Shown: positions 38,764 through 47,775, counted from the stretch's first letter. The stretch: 64,000 nt of DNA from an uncultured Bacteroidales bacterium (GCA_900316525.1 ONDF01000018.1:41443-105442); one strand, 5' to 3'. Notes: generated by a model not told the origin, from the sequence alone. Made by a program: numbers and translations.

Positions 38764-40050
38764 ATGAAACGCATCCTCCTTTTCCTCACCATCCTGCTGG
38801 TCCCGGTCCTCGCCCTGGCCCAGAACAACCGGAAAGAAATCGTCAAGACCGGGTGGAACATCGGCCTCCTGCCGGCGTTCCGGTATGACAACGACCTGGG
38901 GTTCCAGTTCGGGGCGCTCAGCCAGCTGTACCATTACGGGGACGGGTCGGACTATCCCAACTATCGGCACAAGGTGATGGCGGTCGCCAGCGTCTATTCC
39001 CGCGGCGCGAAGCAGTTCTCGCTGGATTATGACTCGAAGCACCTGCTAAGGAATATGCGGGTGACGGCTCATGCGGAGTACATGGACAATCCGCTGCACG
39101 GGTTCTACGGGTTCAACGGCGCGTTGGCGCCGTACTATGCCGATTTGGACCGCCGGAAAGCGGCGGACGGCCAGGACGGGATCGCCTTCTATGCCAACGC
39201 CCAGCGTCAGGTTACCGCCACGCTGGACCTGCAGGGGAGGATTGCCGGCCCTCTGACCTGGATCGGGGGTGTGCGATATGCCTGGCAGGACTACCAGGAC
39301 GTTTCCGTGAGCGTGTACGACGGGAAGCAGTCGCTGTTCCACCAGTATGTGGAGAACGGGCTGATTCCGGAGGCGGAGACCTGGGGCCACCGGGCCGAGC
39401 TCAAGGCCGGCCTGGTCTATGACACGCGCGATTTCGAGGCCAATCCGGCCCGGGGCCTGTACGCGACGGCCACGCTGACCGGCGGCGCCAGCTTTTCCTC
39501 GGAACGGAGCCTGTCGATGGTGCTCTCCTTCGACGTGCGACAGTACCTGCCCGTCATCCCATCCCGGCTGACGCTGGCCTGGCAGGTGAAAGGCGGCGGC
39601 CTCGTCGCCGGTTCCCTGCCGTTCTACGCCCTGCCGGCCTTCGACATGCGGGGAACCTTCGGGAGCCGCATCGTCGGGGCGGACGTCCTCGGCGGCAGCC
39701 TGGACCTGCGGCTGCGGCTCGCGTCCTTCCAGGCCTTCAAGCAGAACTTCGAGCTGGGTCTGGTGGGCTTTGCCGACGCCGGCGGGGTCATCCGGCCGTA
39801 CCGGCTGGACGCGCAGCGTCTCCTGGGCGGCTGCACCGTGGAAAAGACGCTCGACGGCGTGGCGCATGGGCCTTACCGGAGCATCTACGATCCGGGCATC
39901 GCCGACCGTGAGCGGCTCCATACCAGCGTCGGCGGAGGTTTCTTCTTCAGCATGAACCATAATTTCATCACTGCCGTCGAGTTCGGCCATCCGCTGAACC
40001 CGCAGGACGGAACCATGGGCGTGCACATCAATCTCGGATTCTCGTTCTGA
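38764..40050 (+). CDS. Outer-membrane barrel protein of the Omp85/BamA C-terminal type
   Basis: 428 residues with signal peptide (MKRILLFLTILLVPVLALAQ). It lacks POTRA domains: the barrel starts almost at once (GWNIGLLPAFRYDNDLGFQF). The family-like strands GLVYDTRDFEANPARGLYAT and LPAFDMRGTFGSRIVGADVL, the latter in the position of the VRGF/Y motif, point to the surface-antigen (Omp85) barrel. It ends LGFSF with a terminal Phe. Such short POTRA-less barrels occur fused to or near lipases in Bacteroidota; its cargo is unknown. A LytTR regulator follows. Confidence 0.8.
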   Translation: MKRILLFLTILLVPVLALAQNNRKEIVKTGWNIGLLPAFRYDNDLGFQFGALSQLYHYGDGSDYPNYRHKVMAVASVYSRGAKQFSLDYDSKHLLRNMRVTAHAEYMDNPLHGFYGFNGALAPYYADLDRRKAADGQDGIAFYANAQRQVTATLDLQGRIAGPLTWIGGVRYAWQDYQDVSVSVYDGKQSLFHQYVENGLIPEAETWGHRAELKAGLVYDTRDFEANPARGLYATATLTGGASFSSERSLSMVLSFDVRQYLPVIPSRLTLAWQVKGGGLVAGSLPFYALPAFDMRGTFGSRIVGADVLGGSLDLRLRLASFQAFKQNFELGLVGFADAGGVIRPYRLDAQRLLGGCTVEKTLDGVAHGPYRSIYDPGIADRERLHTSVGGGFFFSMNHNFITAVEFGHPLNPQDGTMGVHINLGFSF

Positions 40051-40065
40051 TTCGCGGAAAATGCG

Positions 40066-40073
40066 TATCTTTG
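40066..40073 (+). promoter_or_regulatory. -7 box TATCTTTG for the LytTR gene
   Basis: An exact box ending 16 bp before ATG 40090; it excludes much of any upstream start. Confidence 0.6.
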
Positions 40074-40089
40074 CGTGTCGACCCTGATC

Positions 40090-40962
40090 ATGACACGCAA
40101 AAGAACCATCCTTTTCCTGGGCATCCTGCTGGCGCTGCTCCTCGTTCCGACCGCGCTTCCGTACCTGATCGGACATCTGTTGCTGCCGTACTGGGCCTAC
40201 CTGCTGTATGCCTTCATCCTCCTGGTGAACGCGGGCATCTACCTGGTGAACCGCCTGTGGCTCATCGACAGGTTTTTCATCCAGGGGCGGGTCGGAGCCT
40301 TTTCCGCCTGGAACCTGCTGCTTCTGCTGGTCGCCTTCGCTTTGGAAATCCTCGTCCTGGACCTTTCCGGAAGGGCGACCGTCGGTGAGGGGGTAACCGT
40401 TTCCAGTGTCCTGGATATCGGAACGGTCATTTCCCAGCGGGTTTTCGTTCCCGTCCTGGGATTCCTGATGGTGCTTATCGCGCTGGCTGTCGCGCTGTCG
40501 GACGAGTGGCGTCTCGCGGCATTCAAGTACCGGGAGGCGCAGCAGCGCAACGAGCGGCTCGGGCGGGACATCGACAGCCTGAAGGGCCAGGTCGATGCCC
40601 TCCGCCGCCGCGAAGCCGCCCCTGCCGCCGACTCCATCGCCGTCAAGGTGGACCTCGTGATGACCAAAGTCCCGCTGGACGATATCCTGTACGTCAAGGC
40701 CGATGGCGACTACATCGTCATCCACAAGACCGACGGGAAGACGCTCATGACGCTCATGACCTTGAAGACCCTGGAAAAGCAGCTGCCCTACGACCGCTTC
40801 TGCCGCACGCACCGCTCCTGGATTGTCAACGCCGACAAAGTCCGCGGCATCCGCGACGGCAAGATCCTTGTCGCGGACGCCGTCATCCCGCTTTCCGACT
40901 CCTGCAAGGCCGCCTTCTTCGAACTCCTCTCCCACAAGTCCATCGTCCTTCGGGCGGAGTAG
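40090..40962 (+). CDS. Membrane-bound LytTR-family transcriptional regulator
   Basis: 290 residues from ATG 40090 (a GTG at 40075 is nearly on top of the -7 box). Four hydrophobic segments fill about residues 8-150 (ILFLGILLALLLVPTALPYL; YLLYAFILLVNAGIYLVNRL). A coiled-coil linker follows (YREAQQRNERLGRDIDSLKG), then a LytTR DNA-binding domain (ILYVKADGDYIVIHKTDGK; YDRFCRTHRSWIVNADKV). There is no receiver domain, so it probably senses through its membrane part. It lies directly before the GH8 and GH29 genes and may control them, which is inference from position. Confidence 0.9.
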   Translation: MTRKRTILFLGILLALLLVPTALPYLIGHLLLPYWAYLLYAFILLVNAGIYLVNRLWLIDRFFIQGRVGAFSAWNLLLLLVAFALEILVLDLSGRATVGEGVTVSSVLDIGTVISQRVFVPVLGFLMVLIALAVALSDEWRLAAFKYREAQQRNERLGRDIDSLKGQVDALRRREAAPAADSIAVKVDLVMTKVPLDDILYVKADGDYIVIHKTDGKTLMTLMTLKTLEKQLPYDRFCRTHRSWIVNADKVRGIRDGKILVADAVIPLSDSCKAAFFELLSHKSIVLRAE

Positions 40963-40985
40963 GGGAGTTTTTCCGAGGAATTTGC

Positions 40986-41006
40986 TATATTTGTAGAAAC
41001 TACAAA
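40986..41006 (+). promoter_or_regulatory. GH8 promoter with palindrome
   Basis: -7 box TATATTTG (40986-40993) overlaps a perfect palindrome TTTGTAG-AAA-CTACAAA (40990-41006) at the expected mRNA start; a possible regulator site or 5' hairpin. Confidence 0.6.
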
Positions 41007-41018
41007 AAACCGAACGAT

Positions 41019-42317
41019 ATGTCAATGTCAGTTTTCGGGCGGATGATGGTGTCCGCCGTGGCCGTGGGGCTGTGCGCGGCGGGGGCCGCGCAGGCGCAGG
41101 CGTTGAAGCCCTGGACGAAGGGCGGATTCGAGACGCACCAGTACCGGAGCGTGTTCGCCGAGATGGGGTATCCGCAGGCGGAGGTCGATGCGAAGCTGGA
41201 AGCGATCTTCCAGGAGGTGTTCCACGGACCCGACAAGGTGTATTTCGAGGTGGGGGACGACATGGCCTACATGTCCGACGTCAAGAACTTCGACGCGCGC
41301 ACGGAGGGCATGTCCTACGGGATGATGGTCGCCGTGCAGCTGGACAAGAAGGAGGAGTTCGACCGCCTGTTCCGCTGGGCGAAGAAGTATATGCAGTATC
41401 AGGACGGGCCCATGAAGGGGTACTTCGCCTGGAGCCTGTCCCCGGACGGGACCATCCGCGGCAAGGGCCCGGCGTCCGACGGCGAACTGTACTTCGTCAC
41501 GGCGCTCGTCTTCGCATCCAACCGCTGGGGCAATGACGGCGACATCAACTACCTCCAGGAGGCGCAGTTCATCCTGAATTCGTCCTGGGAGAAGGACGGC
41601 ACGGACGGCATCAAGCCGTTTATCGACAAGGAAACCCACCTGATCACGTTCACGCCGGACGGACGCGGCGTCGGGTACACGGATCCGTCGTACCACATCC
41701 CCGCGTTCTACGAGGTGTGGGCCCGCTGGGCGAACGACGGCCGGGCCGATTTCTACCGCGCCTGCGCCGCCGCCAGCCGCGAGTACCTGCACAAGAGCAT
41801 CAACCCGGAGACCGGCCTGAACCCGGACACGAACAATTTCGACGGCTCCTTCATCGAGAACGCCTTCTTCGGGCGTCGGATGAAGCCCGCCTTCCGCTTC
41901 GACTCCTGGCGCGTGCCGATGAACATCGCCCTCGACTATTCCTGGGCCTGCGCGGACCGCGAATGGCAGACAAACTACGCCAACACGATTCAGAACTTCT
42001 TCTATTCCAAGGGGATAGACACGTTCGTGGACCAGTATAACGTGGACGGTACGGACGTGGACTTCGCGATGCCCGCCGGGCAGGGCGAGCTCCGCGGGAC
42101 GGGCACGCGGCACTCCGTGGGCCTGGTGGCCACGGTCGCCGCCGCGACCCTCGCCGCGGACCACGCCATCTCCCGCGAATTCGTCCAGCGTCTCTGGGAC
42201 AGCGAGAACAAGCCCTACGAGGACGGCTACTTCGACGCCTATTACGACGGCCTCCTCCGCCTGTTCGCCTTCATGCACTTGAGCGGCCATTACCGCGTCA
42301 TCGAACCTGCGAAATAA
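41019..42317 (+). CDS. Glycoside hydrolase family 8 (reducing-end xylose-releasing exo-oligoxylanase type)
   Basis: 432 residues with a signal peptide (VSAVAVGLCAAGAAQAQA). The (alpha/alpha)6 barrel signatures are TEGMSYGMMVAVQLDKKEEF (general-acid Glu), PASDGELYFVTAL (Asp) and GYTDPSYHIPAFYEVWARWA. The sequence resembles Rex-type enzymes that release xylose from reducing ends of xylo-oligosaccharides, but cellulase or chitosanase activity cannot be excluded. GH29 follows after 4 bp, making a glycan-degradation operon downstream of the LytTR gene. Confidence 0.9.
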   Translation: MSMSVFGRMMVSAVAVGLCAAGAAQAQALKPWTKGGFETHQYRSVFAEMGYPQAEVDAKLEAIFQEVFHGPDKVYFEVGDDMAYMSDVKNFDARTEGMSYGMMVAVQLDKKEEFDRLFRWAKKYMQYQDGPMKGYFAWSLSPDGTIRGKGPASDGELYFVTALVFASNRWGNDGDINYLQEAQFILNSSWEKDGTDGIKPFIDKETHLITFTPDGRGVGYTDPSYHIPAFYEVWARWANDGRADFYRACAAASREYLHKSINPETGLNPDTNNFDGSFIENAFFGRRMKPAFRFDSWRVPMNIALDYSWACADREWQTNYANTIQNFFYSKGIDTFVDQYNVDGTDVDFAMPAGQGELRGTGTRHSVGLVATVAAATLAADHAISREFVQRLWDSENKPYEDGYFDAYYDGLLRLFAFMHLSGHYRVIEPAK

Positions 42318-42321
42318 CCAG

Positions 42322-43957
42322 ATGAGAAACTTCCCGATCCTTGCGGCGGCGGCCCTCCTCCTGCTGGTCGGCTGCCACCACGTGGAACCGTACGGGCCCG
42401 TTCCGACCAAGCAGCAGCTAGCCTGGCAGGACATGGACATGTACGCCTTCATCCACTATTCCTTGAACACGTACACGGACCAGGAGTGGGGCTTCGGCAA
42501 CGAGGATCCCGCCTTGTTCAACCCTTCCGACCTGGACTGCCGCCAATGGGCGCGCGTGTGCAAGCAGGCGGGCATGAAAGGCATCATCTTCACGGCCAAG
42601 CACCACTGCGGGTTCTGCATGTGGCCGTCGGCCTATACGGATTACAGCGTGAAAAACTCGCCGTGGAAGGACGGAAAGGGCGACGTGGTGGGAGTACATC
42701 ACGTACTTCCGCAACCAGCTGTGCGAACTGCTGTTGAGCTACGGAGACATCTTCGAGGTCTGGTTCGACGGAGCCAACGGCGGCGACGGCTGGTACGGCG
42801 GCGCCAACGAGACGCGTCGGATCGAGAAGACCTACTACGACTGGCCCGAGACCTACAAGCTGATCCGCATGCTGCAACCCGACTGCGTGATCTGGGGCGA
42901 CAACGCGAACCGCGCCGACCTCCGCTGGGTGGGCACCGAGGCGGGCTACGTGGGCGAGACCAACTGGAGCACGATGCCCAGCGAGGGCCAGGCCGATTAC
43001 GCCATGCTGCATTACGGCGTGGAGGACGGCGACGTCTGGTGCCCCGGCGAGACGAACACCAGCATTCGCCCGGGCTGGTTCTACCACGAGACGGAGAACG
43101 CCCACGTGAAGAGCCTGTCCAAGCTGATGGACACCTATTATAAGTCCGTGGGGCGCAATTCCACGCTCCTGCTGAACTTCCCGGTGGCTCCGAACGGCCG
43201 CATCCATCCCGTCGACAGCCTCCGGGGCATCGCCTTCAAGAACATGATCGACGAGGTGTTCAAGGAGAATTTGGCGGACAAGGCCCGCATCTCGCGTAAA
43301 GGCCTGACCACCACGATATCCTTCCGCCGGCCGACGAACTTCAACCGCTTCGTCGCGGAGGAGGACATCGCCCTGGGCCAGCGCGTGAAGAAGTTCACGC
43401 TGGAGGCCCTGGTCGACGGCGAATGGCTCCCGCTCACCGACGAGCTCGCGGAGGACGGCGACGGCCTCACCACCATCGGCCATCGCCGCATCATCTGCTT
43501 CCCGACGGTGAAAGCCTCGAAGCTCCGCTTCACGATCGTCGACACGAAGGCCGAGCCTGTGATCAAGAAGATCGGCCTGTACCTCGCGCCCAACCTGACC
43601 GCCGACATCCCGAACAGCGGCGAGAAGCGCTCGTCGGGCCTGCACATCTTCTTCAGCAGCCCGACGCAGATGCTGATGGACTGGGATTCCGAGCAGACGG
43701 TGACGGGGTTCCGGTACCTCCCGCCGCAGGACGGCACGAGCGGTACCATCACCCATTACACCCTCTGGGGCGCCACAAACTGGCGGGACTGGAAGAAGCT
43801 CGCCTCCGGCGAATTCTCCAACATCGTCAACAACCCCATCTGGCAGAACCTCACCTTCCCGGCCGCGAAGGTCCGCATGCTCAAGTTCGATGCGGACCGC
43901 CTGGCGGACGGCGAGCGGATGGGGTATGACGACATTGAAGTGGTGACGGGCGAGTAG
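42322..43957 (+). pseudogene. GH29 alpha-L-fucosidase, broken by internal deletion and frameshift
   Basis: The first frame opens with a lipoprotein signal (ILAAAALLLLVGC) and GH29 sequence (MYAFIHYSLNTYTDQEWGFG; GMKGIIFTAKHHCGF; YTDYSVKNSPWKDGKGDVV), then runs into unrelated sequence at about 42690. The homology resumes in the +2 frame at 42689 (WEYITYFRNQLCELLLSYGD), with the nucleophile region EVWFDGANGG, and continues to a discoidin-like C-terminal domain ending at 43957. The family segment between GDVV and EYI (which in relatives includes a YLSPWD strand) is absent, roughly 30 codons plus a phase change. So about 90 bp are missing at 42688-42692. It is either a true pseudogene, a recent mutation or an assembly error. 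Confidence 0.85.
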
Positions 43958-43961
43958 GGGA

Positions 43962-44016
43962 CTTCGCGGAAAACGCGAAGGCGCCGCCAGTTTTTTTCTG
44001 GCGGCGCCTTTCGTTT
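43962..44016 (+). terminator. Tandem hairpin terminator after GH29
   Basis: CTTCGCG-GAAAA-CGCGAAG (43962-43980) abuts an 11-bp stem GGCGCCGCCAG / CTGGCGGCGCC (43980-43990 and 43998-44008) with a T7 loop and a TTTCGTTT tail. It can serve both convergent genes. Confidence 0.82.
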
Positions 44017-44530
44017 ACCGGCGTCCGAAATAGTACGCCCGGTTCGCGCTGCATTCGCGCTGGACAAGTTTGCGCTCTTCGGCGAAGGGGGCTTCCAGCG
44101 CCCGGAAGCGCGCCAGCAGGCGCTGCCACTTGGGCAGCCGCGCCAGCGCCGGGCGCTCCTCCAACATCTCCTCGCAGAAGGACTTCGCGTAGTGGAAGCG
44201 CTTCGGGAGCGCGCCCACGAGCACGTACCCGTACTCGCTGTCGACCATGAAGCGGTCGTCCAGGCACACGGCGGCCGCGTCGGTGAACGCCTCGAAGGCC
44301 TCGTGGCGCTTGCCGTGCGCCCGCAGGAACCGGCCGTAGGCCTCGTAACTGCGGCTGAGCGCAAGGACATCCTGCTCCGTCAATCGGCCCAGTCCGTCAT
44401 CCCAGCCTTCGTCGTAGAAGGCCCTGAGGCTTTCGATCCGGTCCATGTAGGGCTGCGCGTATTCGCGGAGCAGTTCCGGGAGCATCTTGACCTGGCCCTT
44501 GTCGGTCCAGGCAACTAACTGATAAACCAT
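44015..44530 (-). CDS. Hypothetical helical protein
   Basis: 171 residues, soluble, no signal peptide. The pattern is all helical and looks TPR-like in the centre (SYEAYGRFLRAHGKRHEAFE, AFTDAAAVCLDD). The N-terminus MVYQLVAWTDKGQVKMLPEL and C-terminus ECSANRAYYFGRR match no family I recognise. The gene is preceded by a leader of about 150 nt with its own -7 box and ends at the bidirectional hairpin shared with the GH29 gene. Confidence 0.7.
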   Translation of the reverse strand: MVYQLVAWTDKGQVKMLPELLREYAQPYMDRIESLRAFYDEGWDDGLGRLTEQDVLALSRSYEAYGRFLRAHGKRHEAFEAFTDAAAVCLDDRFMVDSEYGYVLVGALPKRFHYAKSFCEEMLEERPALARLPKWQRLLARFRALEAPFAEERKLVQRECSANRAYYFGRR

Positions 44531-44693
44531 AACGACATGATTTTATGACAAAGAACGACCCGGCCCCCCGGCCCTCCCGCGTCCGGGCGCAATACGCCCA
44601 GGGGGTGGACCTTCGTCCGGGGATCTTTGAAACCATGTTGTCAGGAAAAAAGCTACATGCTGCGCAAAAGAATTGCTTGGGACCGCAAAGATA
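44531..44693 (-). promoter_or_regulatory. Promoter and long structured leader of the helical hypothetical gene
   Basis: A minus-strand -7 box TATCTTTG lies at 44686-44693, about 155 bp from the ATG at 44530. The leader contains a GGGCG/CGCCC hairpin (44585-44599) and GC-rich runs. No known riboswitch is recognised. Confidence 0.5.
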
Positions 44694-44730
44694 CGACGAA
44701 AAACCGAATGCGCAAGGGGCGCTCCCAAAA

Positions 44731-45417
44731 TTATTTGAGCATGATCGAATTGATGATCCTCCCGCAGGCCACGCCCTCGCGGCGGGCGGAGAACAGGGAT
44801 TCTGTCGTGTATGTGTCGATGCCCAGAACCTCGATGGAGTCGGGCGGGATGCCGAGCTGTTCCAGCAGCCAGCGGTTGGCCTTCCACAGGTCGATATGAT
44901 GGCCGCCGGACATCGGACTGCCGTCCCCGGGGCCGCGGAACGACCAGATCTCGTCCATCGGAAAACCGGCCTCCTTGAACTTCTCTGCCACCTCTTCGCC
45001 CACCTGGAAACTGTCCGGGCCGATGGACGGGCCGATCACGGCCTTCAGCTCCGACGGCCGGCTGCCAAACTCCTGCCCCATCGCCTCCAGCGCCCCCTCG
45101 GAGATGTGCAGCACCGTGCCCTTCCATCCCGCATGGACCGCTGCCACCACCCGCTGGACCGGGTCGTACAGCAGCACCGGCACGCAGTCTGCCGTCCGTA
45201 CGCCGATGGCTACGCCCGGCCGGTTGGTCACGAACGCATCATACCCTTCCAGTTCCTCCCGCGTCATCCCCGGCCGCTCCACGATCGCCACCCGACTCCC
45301 ATGGACCTGATGCCCCTGGATGACCGGATAGGGGAGCGCCGCCTCCCTTTGGGTATAGAACGCCTCCACCCCCGCCTCGCCCGGGAAAAGTTTGATTATC
45401 TGGTTGTTATCTTGCAT
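44731..45417 (-). CDS. pgeF: LACC1/YfiH (PgeF) family purine nucleoside phosphorylase-type enzyme
   Basis: 228 residues. The zinc/active-site residues are visible in IQGHQVHGSRV (His), VRTADCVPVLLYD (Cys), AAVHAGWKGTVLHI (His) and AVIGPSIGPDSFQVG. Family members act on purine nucleosides or edit peptidoglycan precursors (PgeF), and older annotation calls them polyphenol oxidases or laccases. It lies 11 bp downstream of a DUF5655-like gene on the same strand. Confidence 0.9.
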   Translation of the reverse strand: MQDNNQIIKLFPGEAGVEAFYTQREAALPYPVIQGHQVHGSRVAIVERPGMTREELEGYDAFVTNRPGVAIGVRTADCVPVLLYDPVQRVVAAVHAGWKGTVLHISEGALEAMGQEFGSRPSELKAVIGPSIGPDSFQVGEEVAEKFKEAGFPMDEIWSFRGPGDGSPMSGGHHIDLWKANRWLLEQLGIPPDSIEVLGIDTYTTESLFSARREGVACGRIINSIMLK

Positions 45418-45428
45418 TATCTTGGTAT

Positions 45429-45800
45429 TTATCGCTGTGCGAACTGATGGGCCCGGTCGATCCAGGCCAGCAGCTCGGCGTCAATCTCGTCGGGGGAGGA
45501 GAGCACGATATGGTGCGTCCATCGGCCCGGATACGGCTCGCATTTCACGGCGATCCGGGGCGAATCGACCGGCTCCGGCAGGCCCAGGGTCAGCGTGAGA
45601 AAATGCGCCGGCATCTCCGCCTTCCGCCGCACCCGCGTGGACGACACGCACCCGAACATCAGCCGGTCGAAGAAGGACACCTGCGTCTTCGCCACCCGTA
45701 CCTCCATCTCCGGATACCGCCACACCAGCTCCCTCTTCAAGGCCTCATACAGCCCCCACTCCACCGGCTTCCCGGCAAAAAACGCTTCCTCCGTCGCCAT
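45429..45800 (-). CDS. DUF5655-like small protein
   Basis: 123 residues from the ATG at 45798-45800 (MATEEAFFAGKPVEWGLYEA). A longer frame to 45881 would begin with a poorly conserved basic tail and cross an AT-rich promoter-like stretch with a near-consensus TATCTTCG. YPEMEVRVAKTQVSFFDRLM, then FGCVSSTRVRRK and WTHHIVLSSPDEIDAELLAW fit the DUF5655 pattern. Function is unknown; relatives are thought to bind DNA or small ligands. It is coupled to the YfiH gene 11 bp downstream. Confidence 0.7.
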   Translation of the reverse strand: MATEEAFFAGKPVEWGLYEALKRELVWRYPEMEVRVAKTQVSFFDRLMFGCVSSTRVRRKAEMPAHFLTLTLGLPEPVDSPRIAVKCEPYPGRWTHHIVLSSPDEIDAELLAWIDRAHQFAQR

Positions 45801-46189
45801 CTGTCGCTTGTTTTTTCCGTCGATACGAAGATAGTGATTTTTCCCCGCCCGGACAACCTCCGTCGCGGGGTTTCGCGGCAAAGGTCCCCGAACACCCGCC
45901 CACTAGTTTCTACCAGCACGGCGGAGGAAACATTTGGAGGCCTTTTTGTTCTCTTCCACGTGCTGGAAGATTTCTCCGCTCGCTTCGCTCGGTCGAAATG
46001 ACAAGATGAGGCGCTAACCCGAAATTCACAAAGTGTTACCATCCCCAGTCTGGGAACTCCAGTGGCACATCTCGACGCTATGCCCGACGATTTTGGCTGG
46101 CTTAGGGCCCGAATGTGCCTCACAGCGGCCTCAGAGCCATCCCCGCCCGCTTTGCAAATTTCGGGTTGTTTCAGCACAGCTTGCGACAC
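45801..46189. other. Noncoding stretch left of the integrated element
   Basis: No convincing gene on either strand. It contains a family 1 dispersed repeat (45968-46002) and 7-bp inverted CCAGCAC/GTGCTGG arms around 45915-45966. The remainder shows no recognisable signal. Confidence 0.6.
45968..46002 (-). repeat. Dispersed palindromic repeat, family 1, copy 3 (intergenic)
   Basis: On the minus strand it begins GTCATTTCGACCGAGCGAAG and ends GGAGAAATCT, nearly the same as the copy at 12952-12988. It is the only one of the five repeats outside a gene. Confidence 0.8.
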
Positions 46190-46220
46190 AAAAAAAAGGA
46201 CAGCGATTTGCTGTCCTCTT
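46190..46220 (-). terminator. Orphan terminator, probably the ancestral tRNA-Ala terminator
   Basis: Stem GGACAGC (46198-46204) / GCTGTCC (46210-46216) with an A-run on the left that reads as T8 on the minus strand. It abuts the 16-bp tRNA 3'-end fragment at 46224-46239, exactly where a tRNA terminator would be, but the tRNA body is now 10.6 kb away. Confidence 0.75.
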
Positions 46221-46223
46221 TTT

Positions 46224-46239
46224 TGTGGAGCATAGGAGA
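46224..46239. repeat. Attachment site copy at the left boundary (integrase-side att)
   Basis: TGTGGAGCATAGGAGA, a perfect 16-bp direct repeat of 56819-56834 and equal to the 3' end of tRNA-Ala. Homology stops on both sides. It lies 138 bp before the integrase gene. Confidence 0.85.
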
Positions 46240-46334
46240 TACGAAAATCATGTAAAACCTGCCACAGAGGACTGTGGAAATCATTATTGTACTGCGTTAG
46301 ATTACGGGTGTAGGTATTGGAATTTACAGAAAAT

Positions 46335-46380
46335 TGTCACATTTTTGTGACACGAAACGGTTAAATCGTGTGACAAAATG
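46335..46380 (+). promoter_or_regulatory. Integrase upstream region with inverted repeats
   Basis: A perfect palindrome TGTCACA-TTTT-TGTGACA (46335-46352) and GTGTGACAAAATG (46368-46380) run into the integrase ATG. The inverse of the latter recurs near the right end (GTTACACTTTTTGTCACAC, 56757-56775). They are candidate integrase arm sites or autoregulatory operators. Confidence 0.5.
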
Positions 46381-47754
46381 ATTCTGAAATACCAGATTGC
46401 CTTCAAACTCCGCCCCTATGGAAAGGAAAAGAACCTTTTCCAAATCCAGCAACATGCTACTTTCAATGGTCAGCGACTGATAACCTCTACGGGCTGTCAG
46501 GTGAACAACCTTGATGCCTGGGATGCGGAGAATCAGTGTGTGAAGGAAGGATATAAGGGGCCTAAGGGAGAGACAACCATTTCCATCAATAACGCTCTTC
46601 GCAACTGTCGTGAGCAAATGGTGACGGCCTTCAGATACTTCGAGGCCAACGACATCAATCCGACGAAAAAGCAAGTTGCCGACAAGTATCAGGAAAGAAT
46701 AAAGGGGATTGTACCCAAAAAGCCGGATCCGGAACCCAAGAATGAACGTAAGCCTAAAGCCTCGGACTTCTTTGAAGTTTACGACAAGTTTGTTAAGGAA
46801 AGCGGGGAGAAGAATGCTTGGACAACGGCGACTTATGCGAAGATGGAGACGATGCGGAGAGACCTCAAGGCTTTCAAGAAGAACCTTAAGTTCTCAGACC
46901 TAACTGAGTCTACCTTAGCGGAGTTTGTCGCTTATTTCCGGGATGTCAAAAGACTCAGGACCCCCCGTAAGAAGAAAGGGGAAAGGGATGATTATGACCA
47001 CGATGACATCATCGGCTTGAAGAACTCTTCCATCGAAAAGAAACTGCGTTTTCTCCGTTGGTTCCTAAACTGGGCGACCGAAAACGGTTACAATACGAAC
47101 ATGGCTTATAAGTCATTCAAGCCAACACTGAAAACAACTCAGAAGAAGGTAATCTACCTTACCAAAGAGGAAATGGCTCGTGTCCGTAATCTTCAATTGT
47201 CAGGAGCGCAGGCATACCTGGATCCGATCCGTGACGTCTTCCTGTTCTGCTGCTTCTCCGGACTCAGACATTCGGACGCCAATAATCTCCGCAGAAGCGA
47301 CATTAAAAGCGGCCATATTGAAGTTACGACCGTCAAGACAGCAGACAGTATATCTATCGAACTAAACGACGTCACAAAGGCTATTCTGGAGAAATACAAG
47401 GATGCTCCCTTCAACGATAACAAGGCCTTGCCGAACTACACCAACCAGGCAATGAATCGGGACGTCAAGGAACTATGCCGACTCGCCGGCATCAATGAGG
47501 ATATACGCATTACAACCTACAAGGGTAACGTCCGAACTGACGAGATCCATCCCAAGTGGGAACTGGTCGGCACACATACCGGACGCCGCACCTTCATCGT
47601 AAACGCCTTATCCCTGGGAATCCCGCCGAACATAGTAATGAAATGGACGGGCCACAGTGACTATTCTTCCATGAAACCCTATATCGACATCGTGGATGAT
47701 ATCAAGGCCACCTCGATGACTAAGTTCAATGGGCTGTTAGAGAAAAATGATTAA
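46378..47754 (+). CDS. Tyrosine recombinase (integrase) of the island
   Basis: 458 residues. An N-terminal arm-binding region and a SAM-like core-binding domain (KASDFFEVYDKFVKESGEKN) precede the catalytic domain. Catalytic residues are Arg297 in CFSGLRHSD, His400-x-x-Arg403 in GTHTGRRTF, His426 in KWTGHSDYSS and Tyr435 in MKPYIDI. This is the Bacteroidota phage-integrase-like type that uses tRNA or other short core sites. It lies just inside the left boundary and reads inward. The ATG abuts a repeat that could bind the enzyme, suggesting autoregulation. Confidence 0.94.
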   Translation: MILKYQIAFKLRPYGKEKNLFQIQQHATFNGQRLITSTGCQVNNLDAWDAENQCVKEGYKGPKGETTISINNALRNCREQMVTAFRYFEANDINPTKKQVADKYQERIKGIVPKKPDPEPKNERKPKASDFFEVYDKFVKESGEKNAWTTATYAKMETMRRDLKAFKKNLKFSDLTESTLAEFVAYFRDVKRLRTPRKKKGERDDYDHDDIIGLKNSSIEKKLRFLRWFLNWATENGYNTNMAYKSFKPTLKTTQKKVIYLTKEEMARVRNLQLSGAQAYLDPIRDVFLFCCFSGLRHSDANNLRRSDIKSGHIEVTTVKTADSISIELNDVTKAILEKYKDAPFNDNKALPNYTNQAMNRDVKELCRLAGINEDIRITTYKGNVRTDEIHPKWELVGTHTGRRTFIVNALSLGIPPNIVMKWTGHSDYSSMKPYIDIVDDIKATSMTKFNGLLEKND

Positions 47755-47775
47755 CTTCGCATAAAAGAACGTGCT

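Noticed and set aside
42322..43957. Two separate functional genes in the GH29 region
   Set aside because: Each frame holds only half of the GH29 barrel, and the second has no signal peptide or start in a sensible place; one broken gene explains both.
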